55,021 nt of DNA from an uncultured Mycolicibacterium sp. (lineage in GTDB: Bacteria; Actinomycetota; Actinomycetes; Mycobacteriales; Mycobacteriaceae): contig NZ_CALDGS010000011.1 in NCBI RefSeq assembly GCF_937941905.1, forward strand, positions 1 to 55,021. Direction: 5' to 3'. Each line of letters opens with the position of its first letter. Position 1 is the stretch's first letter. The notes beneath the pieces are model-generated. The model did no database searches. It had not been told where the DNA came from and saw nothing but the letters and a program-made list of their open reading frames with translations. Positions 40,546 through 49,275 of this stretch are shown here, one piece after another. The position numbers and the translations under genes are program-made.

Positions 40546-40561
40546 TTGTCGCCGGAGGAAG

Positions 40562-42544
40562 TCAGTTCCAGATGTGCACCCGCTGCTCCGGCGGCAGGTA
40601 CAGCGCGTCGTCCTCGGTCACCCCGAACGCCTCGTAGAACGCGTCGATATTGCGCACCACGCCGTTGCACCGGAACTCCGGCGGCGAGTGCGGGTCGATC
40701 GCCAGCCGCCGGATCGCCTCGGCCTCACGGGATTTCGTGCGCCACACCTGCGCCCAGCCGAAGAACACCCGCTGCTCGCCGGTCAGCCCGTCGATCACCG
40801 GCGCCTGCCCGCCCTTCAACGACAGCCGGTAGGCCAGCAGCGCGATCGACAACCCGCCCAGGTCGCCGATGTTCTCACCGACCGTGAACGCGCCGTTGAC
40901 CTTGTGCTGCTCGTCGAGCCCCCGCGGGGTGTAGGCGTCGTACTGCTCGATCAGCGCCTTGGTGCGCTTGGCGAACTCGGCGCGGTCCGCGTCGGTCCAC
41001 CAGTCCACCAGGTTGCCGTCGCCGTCGTACTTCGACCCCTGATCGTCGAACCCGTGGCCGATCTCGTGGCCGATCACCGCGCCGATCCCGCCGTAGTTGG
41101 CCGCGTCGTCGGCCTCGGCGTCGAAGAACGGCGGCTGCAGGATCGCCGCGGGGAACACGATCTCGTTCATCCCCGGGTTGTAGTACGCGTTGACGGTCTG
41201 CGGGGTCATGAACCACTCGTCGCGGTCCACCGGCCCGCCGAGCTTGGCGATGTCCCGGTCGAACTCCACGGCGTACCCGCGCCGGTAGTTGCCGTACAGG
41301 TCGTCGCGGCGGATCTCCAACGCCGAATAGTCCCGCCACTTGGCCGGATAGCCGATCTTCGGGGTGAACTTGTCCAGCTTGGCCAGCGCCTTCTCCCGGG
41401 TCTGCGGGGTCATCCAGTCCAGCTGGGAGATGCTGACCCGGTACGCCTCGCGTAGGTTGGCCACCAGTTCGTCCATCCGCGACTTGGCCTCGGGCGGGAA
41501 GTGCCGCTCCACATACAGCTTGCCCAGCGCGAACCCCATCAGGTTCTCCACCACCGACACACCCCGCTTCCAGCGTTCCCGGATCTCCTGGGTGCCGCTG
41601 AGGGTGCGGCCGTAGAACTCGAAGTCCTCGGCCACCAGCTCATCGGTGAGAAGAAACGCGCGGGCATGGATGACCCGCCAGCGCAGCCACGCCTTCCAGT
41701 CGTCGAGCGCCTCGCCGGCCCAGGCCGCGGCGAAAGCGGTCAGGTAATCCGGTTGGCGCACAATGAGTTCGGCGACCCTGTCCGGGGTGGTGCCGAGCGC
41801 GGTGACCCAGCCGGCCCAGTCGAAGCCGGGGGCCTCGGCCGGCAGGTCGGCGAAGCGGCGCAGGTTGTAGCTCAGCTCGGCGTCGCGGCGCTTGACCACG
41901 TCCCAGTGCGCGGCGGCCAGCCTGGTCTCCAGCGCCACGATCCGCGCCGCGGTGTCGGCGTGGTCGGCCGGGTCGCCGCCGTACACCAGCGCGAACATCC
42001 GCGCGATGTGGCCCGGGTAGGCGGCCAGCACCGCGGCGTGGCGCTCCTCGCGGTAGTAGGACTCGTCGGGCAGTCCCAGCCCGGACTGGGTCAGGTGCAG
42101 CAGGTAGCGGGTGGAGTCCTTGGAGTCGGTGTCGACGTACACCCCGGTGCCGCCGCCCACCCCGGTGCGCTGCAGCGCGCCCAGCACCGCCGCCAGCTCG
42201 CCGGCGTCGGCGGCCCGGTCGATCCGCGCCAGCTCCTCGAGCAGCGGGGCCACCCCGCGCGCGGCGATGGTGTCGGTGTCCATGAACGACGCGTACAGGT
42301 CGCCGATGCGCTGCTCGTCGGTGCCCGGCTCGGCACCGGAGGCGGCCGCCTCGGTGATCAGCTCGCGGATCTGCTCCTCGGCGCGGTCGTGCAGGGCCCG
42401 GAACGCCCCGTCGGTGGCCCGGTCGGCCGGGATCTCGTACTCGGCCAGCCAGCGCCCGTTGACGTGACCGAACAGGTCGTCCTGCGGGCGGAGGTTGTCG
42501 TCGACGTGGCTCAGGTCGATTCCCGAGCGGAGGGTTTGAGTCAC
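40562..42544 (-). CDS. zmp1: M13-family zinc metallopeptidase Zmp1
   Basis: 660 residues, close to M. tuberculosis Zmp1 (about 663). Zinc site HEIGH (about residues 493-497, IGHEIGHGFDDQGSKYDG) and third ligand Glu in GENIGDLGGLSIAL (about 555); the substrate motif NAYYNPGMNEIVFPAAIL precedes them. No signal peptide is seen, as for Zmp1. In pathogens it is linked to inflammasome suppression; here, in an environmental-type genome, a housekeeping peptide role is likely. The GTG start has GGAAGGA seven bases upstream; relatives also begin near TLRSGIDLS. Divergent from the membrane-protein pair. Confidence 0.93.
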   Translation of the reverse strand: MTQTLRSGIDLSHVDDNLRPQDDLFGHVNGRWLAEYEIPADRATDGAFRALHDRAEEQIRELITEAAASGAEPGTDEQRIGDLYASFMDTDTIAARGVAPLLEELARIDRAADAGELAAVLGALQRTGVGGGTGVYVDTDSKDSTRYLLHLTQSGLGLPDESYYREERHAAVLAAYPGHIARMFALVYGGDPADHADTAARIVALETRLAAAHWDVVKRRDAELSYNLRRFADLPAEAPGFDWAGWVTALGTTPDRVAELIVRQPDYLTAFAAAWAGEALDDWKAWLRWRVIHARAFLLTDELVAEDFEFYGRTLSGTQEIRERWKRGVSVVENLMGFALGKLYVERHFPPEAKSRMDELVANLREAYRVSISQLDWMTPQTREKALAKLDKFTPKIGYPAKWRDYSALEIRRDDLYGNYRRGYAVEFDRDIAKLGGPVDRDEWFMTPQTVNAYYNPGMNEIVFPAAILQPPFFDAEADDAANYGGIGAVIGHEIGHGFDDQGSKYDGDGNLVDWWTDADRAEFAKRTKALIEQYDAYTPRGLDEQHKVNGAFTVGENIGDLGGLSIALLAYRLSLKGGQAPVIDGLTGEQRVFFGWAQVWRTKSREAEAIRRLAIDPHSPPEFRCNGVVRNIDAFYEAFGVTEDDALYLPPEQRVHIWN

Positions 42545-42592
42545 CCCAACATCCTTCCAGAAGTTCGCGTCCACCCAGGTACCCTCACGGCC

Positions 42593-43234
42593 ATGCCCGA
42601 GCAGGCCACCGACGCCGCCGACCGCGCGCGGCCCCCGTCCGAGCACGCCCGGGACGAGCACGACCCCATCTTCTCCGGTTTCGGCATCGCCTCGGCGGTG
42701 CTCGGGCTCGTCGCCGTCGCCGCCGTGGTGCTCGGCGCGCTGATCTGGTCCGACCACCGCGCCGAACAGGCCGAGCTGCGCCACCGGGCGGCCGTGCTGC
42801 AGACCGCCGCCGACTGGGCCGCGGTGCTGGTCAACATGAACGCCGACAACGTCGCCGACAGCCTGCGCCGGCTGCACGAGGGCACCGTCGGCGAGCTCAA
42901 CACCGACTTCGAGGCGGTGCTGCAGCCCTACGAGCAGCTCGTGCGCAAGCTGCAGACCCGCAGCCGCGGCCAGATCGACTCGGTGTCCATCGAGATCCTG
43001 CACCGCGACCTGCCGCCGCCGGACGCCGACGGCGCCACCGCACCCCGGCCGCGCCGGCCCGACGACGAGCTGTCCGGGCTGGCCTCGCGCACCGACACCG
43101 TGCTGGTGGTGGCCACGTCGGTGAGCGAGAACGCCGCCGGCGGCGAACCCCAGACGGTGCGCTGGAAGCTGCGGCTGGGCGTCAGCGAGGTCGACGGCCG
43201 GCTGCTCATCTCCCGGTTGGAGACGCTGCGATGA
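42593..43234 (+). CDS. Conserved membrane-anchored protein, Rv0199-like
   Basis: 213 residues: acidic N-terminus, one transmembrane helix (about 31-52, SAVLGLVAVAAVVLGALIW) and an extracytoplasmic domain with TVGELNTDFEAVLQPYEQLV and VRWKLRLGVSEVDGRLLISR. This is the layout of Mce-associated/VirB8-like mycobacterial proteins. Position next to zmp1 matches Rv0199. Overlaps the next gene by four bases. Confidence 0.8.
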   Translation: MPEQATDAADRARPPSEHARDEHDPIFSGFGIASAVLGLVAVAAVVLGALIWSDHRAEQAELRHRAAVLQTAADWAAVLVNMNADNVADSLRRLHEGTVGELNTDFEAVLQPYEQLVRKLQTRSRGQIDSVSIEILHRDLPPPDADGATAPRPRRPDDELSGLASRTDTVLVVATSVSENAAGGEPQTVRWKLRLGVSEVDGRLLISRLETLR

Positions 43235-43920
43235 GAAACGCCTGGCGGGTGCTGGCCTTCGACGTCCTGGCCCCGGCCGCGGTCGTCGCCGCGCTGGTGT
43301 TCATCGGCGTGGTGCTGGGCTGGCCGGCCTGGTGGGTGTCGGTGTGCTCGGTGCTGTGTCTGCTCGTCGTCGAGGGCGTGCTGGTCAACGCGGTGCTGTA
43401 CCGCCGCGACCGGGTCACCCTGGGCACCGACGACGACCGGCCCGGGCTGCGGCTGGCGGTGGTGGCGGTCGCCACCGCCGCGCTCGCGGCCGCGGTGGCG
43501 GTGGGCTACACCGGCTGGACGGTGCCCGACCGCGACCTGCGCGCCGACACCGTCGAGGTGGTCGACATCGCCAGCAGGGTGGCCGAGGCGTCGGCCACCT
43601 TCACCCCCGGCGACCCGGAGGGTGCGGTGCAGCGGGCCACCGCGCTCATGTCGCCGCGGCGCGCGGAGGCCTACCGCAGGGAGTTCGCCGCGATCGCGCG
43701 GGACCTCACCGCGCGCAAGGTGTCCGGCAGTGCGCAGACCATCTCGGCGGGCCTGGAGGCGATCGGCCCCGACGCGGCCAGCGTGGCGGTGATCCTGCGC
43801 GGCACCCAGCAGGCGCCCGGCAAGCCGGCCGAGCACGCCGTCTACGCGCTGCGGGTGGGGCTGGCCCGGACCGACGGCCGCTGGCTGGTCGAGGACCTGG
43901 TGCCGATCAACGCGCGCTGA
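43231..43920 (+). CDS. Conserved membrane protein, Rv0200-like
   Basis: 229 residues with hydrophobic segments at about 8-29, 33-58 and 75-95, followed by an external domain (about 100-229) that resembles the Mce-associated fold of its neighbour (AVYALRVGLARTDGRWLVED). Start overlaps the previous stop (ATGA). Its stop is one base from that of the convergent CoA-binding gene. Function unknown. Confidence 0.78.
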   Translation: MRNAWRVLAFDVLAPAAVVAALVFIGVVLGWPAWWVSVCSVLCLLVVEGVLVNAVLYRRDRVTLGTDDDRPGLRLAVVAVATAALAAAVAVGYTGWTVPDRDLRADTVEVVDIASRVAEASATFTPGDPEGAVQRATALMSPRRAEAYRREFAAIARDLTARKVSGSAQTISAGLEAIGPDAASVAVILRGTQQAPGKPAEHAVYALRVGLARTDGRWLVEDLVPINAR

Positions 43921-43921
43921 C

Positions 43922-44344
43922 TCAGCCGCACAGGGTGGCGTGGTCCACCTTCAGGCAGCGGTCCATCACCACGGTGAGGCCGGCGGCCTCGGCGTCGCGG
44001 GCCACCTGTTCGTCCCACAGCCCCTGCTGCAGCCACAGGGTGCGCGCCCCGGCCGCGATCGCCTCGGCGGCCACCGCGGGCAACTCCTCCCGGCGGCGGA
44101 ACACGTCGACGAGGTCCGGGGGCTCGGGCAGATCGGCCAGGGTGGGGTACACCGGTAGACCGTCCAGCTCGTCGATGGTCGGGTTCACCAGGAACAGTCG
44201 GTATGGGGTGTGGGCGCGCAGGTACCGGAACACCCCGTGGCTGGGCCGGGCCGCGTTCGCCGACACCCCCACGATCGCCACCGAGCGGGTCTCGGTCAGG
44301 ATGCGGCGCAGCGCGGCCGGGTCCGGGTGGTGCCGACCGGTCAC
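43922..44344 (-). CDS. CoA-binding (YccU-like) protein
   Basis: 140-residue Rossmann protein: SVAIVGVSANAARPSHGVFR, FLVNPTIDELDGLPVYPTL and ARTLWLQQGLWDEQVARDAE are typical of the small CoA-binding family related to the succinyl-CoA synthetase alpha domain. Possibly binds CoA as a regulatory or protective factor. GTG start overlaps the preceding gene's stop (GTGA). I do not recall it at this place in M. tuberculosis, so it may be an insertion in the conserved block. Confidence 0.82.
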   Translation of the reverse strand: MTGRHHPDPAALRRILTETRSVAIVGVSANAARPSHGVFRYLRAHTPYRLFLVNPTIDELDGLPVYPTLADLPEPPDLVDVFRRREELPAVAAEAIAAGARTLWLQQGLWDEQVARDAEAAGLTVVMDRCLKVDHATLCG

Positions 44345-44874
44345 GCCTCGCCCCGCTCGGCGCGCATCCGGGCGAACCGGTCGGACAGCCGGCGCATCCG
44401 GATCATCAGCGCCGCCGACGGGCTCACCCGCGCGGCCAGGAACGCGTCGAAGTCCTGCGGGCTCACCCCGATCCGGGACGCGAACTCGTGCCGGCGCAGC
44501 CCGGAACGCTCGAGCAGCTGGCGCACGTGGCGGGCCACCTCGGCGCGCTCGTTGGCCTCCAGCGCCTCGCGCGCCCGGCCGAGCACCTCCTCCAGCGCCC
44601 GCGACACCCCGTACGGCGGATCGTCGCGCAGCACCTCCTCGACCTGGCGGGCGGTGCGGCCGAACGGGTCGCGCTTGATCGCGGTCGCGATGCGCTGCCA
44701 GACCGCCATGTCGTCGCGCTGCAGGGCCGCCCGGATGGCCGAGGTGGGCCAGAACTCCACCGGGCGGTCGTCGGGCCGGGCGGCCTCCGGGACGTGGGAG
44801 CGGGCCTGCTCGTCCGCCCGGTTGGCGACGTCACCGCCGACATCCCGGGCCCCGTGGGGGTGGACCAAGGTCAC
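44341..44874 (-). CDS. Conserved hypothetical protein with HTH-like C-terminus (Rv0201c-like)
   Basis: 177 residues, soluble. C-terminal part (about 115-165: RQLLERSGLRRHEFASRIGV, then SPSAALMIRMRRLSDRFARM) looks like a Cro/XRE-type helix-turn-helix. The middle (AIKRDPFGRTARQVEEVLRD) is unassigned. GTG 44874 overlaps the mmpL11 stop, with GGAGGAG upstream, so it is expressed with mmpL11. DNA binding is possible but unproven. Confidence 0.72.
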   Translation of the reverse strand: MTLVHPHGARDVGGDVANRADEQARSHVPEAARPDDRPVEFWPTSAIRAALQRDDMAVWQRIATAIKRDPFGRTARQVEEVLRDDPPYGVSRALEEVLGRAREALEANERAEVARHVRQLLERSGLRRHEFASRIGVSPQDFDAFLAARVSPSAALMIRMRRLSDRFARMRAERGEA

Positions 44875-47753
44875 CTCGCCTCCTCCAGCATCGCCACCGC
44901 CACCGCCAGGCACCGTTGCCGGACCTTCGCCCACTCGGCCCGACCGGCCGCGTCGGCGTCGACCGGTTGCGGGTCGGCCAGTCGGCGCACCAACTGGGTC
45001 GCCACCCAACGGTTCCGGGGGTGGGGACCACAGTAGTACCGATCCATCCCGGCCAGCACATCCGCCACCGTCTCGGTGTCGAGCTGGTCGACCAGACCGG
45101 CGAACTCGGTGTAGTCGCGCACCGTGTTGCGGCACATGATCAGGTAGCCCTTCAGCCGCAGTGTCTCGGCCCCGGTGGGGATCTGCAGCCGGTCCCCGGT
45201 GGGCAGCTGCACGGTGGTGGTCTCCATCGGTGCGCGGCGGGACAGCGGCGTGGCCTCGCGGCCCTCGGTCTGCAGTGCGTCCAGCGCCACCGCCAGCCGC
45301 TCGCGCCAGCGCACCACCGGGTGCACCGGAAGCCGGGTCGACACCGTGGTCGCCGTCGACAGGACCGGCCCGCCGGTGAGTGCGGCGCCGTCACCGCCCC
45401 GGATGTGCGGCGCCAGCTGGCGGCCGACCGGGCTGCAGCCGCTGAACACCAACGGGTCGGCCACGCAGATCGTCTGCGGGGCCAGGGCGTTCATCCGTGC
45501 CGCGGCGCGGACCACGGCGCGCAGCTCGGCGCCGGACGGGGCCGGCGCGCCCACGTCGTCGGGCAGCACCACCAGGTGCGCCGGATCGTCCTTGGGCAGC
45601 GGCTTCTCGAAGTCCACCGACGGCAGCAACCGGTCCAGCCAGCGCGGCAGCCACCAGTTCCACTTGTCGAACATCGCCATCAGCGCCGGCACCAGCACCA
45701 GCCGCACCACGGTGGCGTCGACGGCGATCGCCACCGCGCACGCCACCCCGAGCTGGGCGACCAGTGGCATGCCGGCGAAGGCGAAGCCGACGAACACCGC
45801 GATCATGATCAGCGCGGCGCTGGTGATGGTGCGGGCGCTGGTGCTCACCCCGTAGGCGACCGCGTCACGGGTGTCCCCGGTCTGCAGGAACCGCTCCCGG
45901 ATCCGGGTGAGCAGGAAGATCTCGTAGTCCATCGACAGGCCGAAGGTCAGCGCCAGCACCAGCGGCGGGACGGTGCTGTCCAGCGACGAGATGGGTTCGA
46001 AGCCGAGCCGCTCCAGCCAGCCCCACTGGAACACCATCACCAGGCTGCCGTAGGCGGCGGCGACCGACAGCACGGTCATCAGCACGCCCTTGAGCGCCAG
46101 CACCACCGAACGGATGGACACCAGCAGCATCACGAACGCGATGACCGAGACGAACCCGAACACCAGCGGCTGGGTGGCCGACACCCGGTCGTCGAAATCC
46201 TTGATCAGCGCGGTCGGCCCGCCGACGTCGACGTCCGCCGTCCCGGCCACCGCCGGCAGCCGTTCGCGCAGCCAGTCGACGGTCTCGCGGGCACCCAGGT
46301 CCTCGGGGTCCACCGACAGCACCGCCGACAGCAGCGCGGAGCCGTCGTCGTCGGCGAACACCGGCGGTTGCACCGACACCACATTGGGGGCGTGCGCGAT
46401 CTCGTCGGACACCGCGCGCAGGGTGCCGGCGTGGGCCGGGCCGGAGGCGTCGCCGTCCGGGAAGGTCACCAGCACCCGCACCGGGCCCAGCGCCCCCGGC
46501 CCGAGCGCCTCGGCCGCGGCGTTCACCCCGCCGCGGATCTCGTGGGCCGCCTCGAACTGGCGCTGCATGCTGTTGCCGAGCGTCATCGCGAACGCCGGCG
46601 CGGCCAGCAGCAGCAGGAACGCCGCCGCCGCGGCGGCCGACGCCCAGGGCCGGCGCATGACGTGCCCGGTCCAGCGGCCCCAGAACGGCGAGTCCCCGGT
46701 CTCCGGCCGCCGGGACAGGTGCAGCCAGCGCGAGCGGCGTGCCGCGGCCCGGCCGAAGGTGGCCAGCACCGCCGGGGTGAGGGTGGTGGCCGCGAGCACC
46801 GCCACCGCGACGGCCAGGATGGCGCCGGTGGCCATCGACCGCAGCACCGGGGTGTTGATCAGGTAGATGCCCGACAGCGAGGCGATCACGGTCAGGCCGC
46901 TCAGCACCACCGCCAGGCCCGAGGTGGCCATCGCCGCGTCGGTGGCCTGCCGCAGGTCGCGGCCGGCGCGCAGCTCCTCGCGGAACCGCATCAGGATGAA
47001 CAGCGAGTAGTCCACCGCCAGCGCGATGCCGAACATCGACACCGTCGAGGCCACGAACACCGACATCGAGGTGACCATCGACAGCAGGTAGACCACGCCC
47101 ATCGTCACCACGACGGTGAACACCGCGAACACCAGCGGGATCGTCGCGGCGGCCAGCGACCCGAACACCGCCAGCAGCACGATCAGCACGATCGGCAGGT
47201 TCCACTTCTCGGCCTGGGCGACGTCGCGCTTGGTGGCCTCGGAGGCCGCCGCGCCCAGCGCGCCCTGCCCGACGACGTAGAACCGCACCCGGCCGTCGGC
47301 GAACTCGCCGGGCTCCTCGCCGTGCACCCCGGCCGCGGCGCGCAGCCGCTTGGCCACGTCCACCGCGCCGGTGTTGTCGAAGCCGAGCTGCAGGGTCAGC
47401 ACGAACGGCCGGTCCGGCCGCGGCGGCGGCTGGGCCGGGTTGGGCCGCACCGTCACCTCGGGCACCTGCGCGGCGATCCGCTCCAGCTCGGCCACCGCGG
47501 CGTTCATGTCCTCGAAGGAGGCGTCGGCGCGCGGCGCGGCGACCAGCGCCAGCGGCGAGGCGCCCTGGTCGGGGTAGTGCTCCTCCAGCGCGTACTGCAC
47601 GTCCAGCGACTGCGACCCGGCAACCTCGAACCCGCCGCCGGTGAGCCGGTTGGAGTGGTTCAGCGCCAGATACGCCGCGGGGACGAGCAACAGCAACCAC
47701 ACCGCGAACACCGCCCAGCGGTAGCGGCGCAGCATGCTGCTGAGACGCATCAT
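44871..47753 (-). CDS. mmpL11: RND-family lipid transporter MmpL11
   Basis: 960 residues (M. tuberculosis MmpL11: about 966), starting MMRLSSMLRRYRWAVF. Two six-helix halves; the proton-relay Asp-Tyr pairs are present in FGIALAVDYSLFILMR and TFGLSMDYEIFLLTRIRERF. Large periplasmic loop 1 (GGGFEVAGSQSLDVQYALEE) and loop 2, and a cytoplasmic C-terminal tail of about 230 residues. MmpL11 exports monomeromycolyl diacylglycerol and mycolate wax ester and has been linked to haem uptake. The haem-binding-protein gene is divergent from it. Start chosen by similarity; the ribosome site is weak. Confidence 0.95.
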   Translation of the reverse strand: MMRLSSMLRRYRWAVFAVWLLLLVPAAYLALNHSNRLTGGGFEVAGSQSLDVQYALEEHYPDQGASPLALVAAPRADASFEDMNAAVAELERIAAQVPEVTVRPNPAQPPPRPDRPFVLTLQLGFDNTGAVDVAKRLRAAAGVHGEEPGEFADGRVRFYVVGQGALGAAASEATKRDVAQAEKWNLPIVLIVLLAVFGSLAAATIPLVFAVFTVVVTMGVVYLLSMVTSMSVFVASTVSMFGIALAVDYSLFILMRFREELRAGRDLRQATDAAMATSGLAVVLSGLTVIASLSGIYLINTPVLRSMATGAILAVAVAVLAATTLTPAVLATFGRAAARRSRWLHLSRRPETGDSPFWGRWTGHVMRRPWASAAAAAAFLLLLAAPAFAMTLGNSMQRQFEAAHEIRGGVNAAAEALGPGALGPVRVLVTFPDGDASGPAHAGTLRAVSDEIAHAPNVVSVQPPVFADDDGSALLSAVLSVDPEDLGARETVDWLRERLPAVAGTADVDVGGPTALIKDFDDRVSATQPLVFGFVSVIAFVMLLVSIRSVVLALKGVLMTVLSVAAAYGSLVMVFQWGWLERLGFEPISSLDSTVPPLVLALTFGLSMDYEIFLLTRIRERFLQTGDTRDAVAYGVSTSARTITSAALIMIAVFVGFAFAGMPLVAQLGVACAVAIAVDATVVRLVLVPALMAMFDKWNWWLPRWLDRLLPSVDFEKPLPKDDPAHLVVLPDDVGAPAPSGAELRAVVRAAARMNALAPQTICVADPLVFSGCSPVGRQLAPHIRGGDGAALTGGPVLSTATTVSTRLPVHPVVRWRERLAVALDALQTEGREATPLSRRAPMETTTVQLPTGDRLQIPTGAETLRLKGYLIMCRNTVRDYTEFAGLVDQLDTETVADVLAGMDRYYCGPHPRNRWVATQLVRRLADPQPVDADAAGRAEWAKVRQRCLAVAVAMLEEAR

Positions 47754-48090
47754 GAACTGCTGGATGGCATGTCTCCCCGTGGTCCCGGCGTTGGCGTAGC
47801 GGAAGCCTATCGCAGCGGCGGTCGGGCTTCGCGTCCACGAAATCGGCCGGAGCGCGCCCGCCGTTACATCCCGCCCGGCAAATATCCGGAATGCGAAATG
47901 CGGTCGGCTCGAATTGCCGTTCGGACGGAAATGGGCCGGATGCACGGCCTTCCCGGGCCGGGCCGGGCTCCTGCCGTGCGCGGAATTGTGCGGACTAGGC
48001 AGGAAAGTCCGGCCAAGTTCTGCTTAGCTAGGCTCTGTCGATAACCGACGTAAGGTTATGGCCCTCACCTCTTGATGAAGGAGCTTGTCA
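47754..48090. promoter_or_regulatory. Divergent promoter region of mmpL11 and the haem-binding protein gene
   Basis: No gene in 337 bases. Close to the haem-binding gene are CTTAGCTAGGCT (48023-48034), partly similar to an IdeR iron box half, and the inverted repeat ATAACC-GACGTAA-GGTTAT (48041-48059). AAGGAG at 48078-48083 is the ribosome site. The rest shows no clear motif. Confidence 0.5.
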
Positions 48091-48492
48091 ATGGTGCTCT
48101 CGGCCCGTATCGCGCGACGCGCGGTGGCTGGTGCGATTGGCGCCGGTGCGATCGCCGGTGCGATGTTGTTCGGCGCGATCGGTTCGGCGCTGGCCCAGCC
48201 GGAGCCGGCGCCCGCTCCCGCGCCCCCGCCGCCGCCGAACTGCACCGCCGCCGACCTGGCCGGCGTCTCGGCCGGGGTGGACGCCGCGACCTCGGCATAC
48301 CTGTTCACCCACCCGGACGTCAACGCCTTCTTCTCCGGCCTGGGCGGCCAGCACCGCCACGAGTTGCAGGATGACCTCGACGCGTACTTCGCCGAGCATC
48401 CACAGGTCAAGGACGAGCTGACCGCGATCCGCCAGCCGCTGGTGGACATCAAGCACCGCTGCGGCTCGGTGCCGGCTCCCGAGCTGCCCTAG
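48091..48492 (+). CDS. Secreted haem-binding (hemophore-related) protein, Rv0203-like
   Basis: 133 residues: Sec signal peptide (about 1-35, ending GSALAQP), Pro-rich linker, then a small helical domain with two Cys (NCTAADL and HRCGS) and TSAYLFTHPDVNAFFSGLGG. The Tyr and His four apart in YLFTH match the Tyr59/His63 haem ligands recalled for Rv0203. It passes extracellular haem to MmpL3/MmpL11, both encoded nearby. ATG 48091 has AAGGAG seven bases upstream; a TTG at 48085 is less likely. Confidence 0.85.
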   Translation: MVLSARIARRAVAGAIGAGAIAGAMLFGAIGSALAQPEPAPAPAPPPPPNCTAADLAGVSAGVDAATSAYLFTHPDVNAFFSGLGGQHRHELQDDLDAYFAEHPQVKDELTAIRQPLVDIKHRCGSVPAPELP

Positions 48493-48542
48493 GCCGCGTG
48501 TCGGCCGGACAGGGCGCGCTTCCCGGCGACGGGGGTGAACCG

Positions 48543-49244
48543 GTGGTGGCCGAGACCGCCCGCCGGACCGTGCTGATGGTCGACGACGACCCGGACGTCC
48601 GGACCTCCGTCGCGCGTGGACTGCGCCATTCGGGGTTCGACGTCCGGGTCGCGGCGACCGGCAAGGAGGCCCTGCGCCTGCTGTCCACCGAGTCGCACGA
48701 CGCGCTGGTGCTCGACGTGCAGATGCCCGAGCTCGACGGGGTCGCGGTGGTCACCGCGCTACGCGCGCTGGGCAACGACATCCCGATCTGTGTGCTGTCG
48801 GCGCGCGACACCGTCAACGACCGCATCGCCGGCCTGGAGGCGGGTGCCGACGACTACCTGACCAAACCGTTCGACCTGGGCGAGCTGGTGGCGCGGCTCA
48901 ACGCGCTGCTGCGCCGCGCCCACCCCACCGACCGGCCGTCGGACACCATCACGGTGGGGCCGCTGACCATCGACACCGCCCGTCGCCTGGTGTTCGTCGC
49001 CGGCGAGCGGGTCGAGCTGACCAAGCGCGAGTTCGACCTGCTGGCCGTGCTCGCCGAGAACGCCGGGGTGGTGCTGTCCCGGCAGCGGCTGCTGGAGCTG
49101 GTGTGGGGCTACGACTTCGACCCCGACACCAACGTCGCCGACGTGTTCGTCAGCTACCTGCGCCGCAAGCTGGAACGCAACGGTCAGCCCCGGGTGATCC
49201 ACACCGTCCGCGGGATCGGCTACGTCCTGCGGGAAGAACCGTGA
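48543..49244 (+). CDS. prrA: OmpR-type response regulator, PrrA paralogue (PrrA2-like)
   Basis: 233 residues: receiver domain with DDD at 14-16, phospho-Asp 58 (LVLDVQMPELDG), Ser/Thr in CVLSARDTV and Lys in YLTKPFDLGELVAR; then a winged helix (LTKREFDLLAVLAENAGVV, LVWGYDFDPDTNVADVFVSY). Very close to M. tuberculosis PrrA. Beside mmpL11 it corresponds to the second PrrAB system I recall in M. smegmatis rather than the main prrAB locus. GTG 48543 is chosen for its GGGGG leader; an in-frame GTG at 48498 is possible. Confidence 0.85.
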   Translation: MVAETARRTVLMVDDDPDVRTSVARGLRHSGFDVRVAATGKEALRLLSTESHDALVLDVQMPELDGVAVVTALRALGNDIPICVLSARDTVNDRIAGLEAGADDYLTKPFDLGELVARLNALLRRAHPTDRPSDTITVGPLTIDTARRLVFVAGERVELTKREFDLLAVLAENAGVVLSRQRLLELVWGYDFDPDTNVADVFVSYLRRKLERNGQPRVIHTVRGIGYVLREEP

Positions 49245-49275
49245 GGCACGGCCGGGACTGAGCGGGCACAGCAGC

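Noticed and set aside
44916..48044. Plus-strand ORF of 1042 codons opposite mmpL11
   Set aside because: Composition is Arg/His/Gln-rich with no motifs; it is the complement of a strongly conserved RND transporter gene and reflects high GC.
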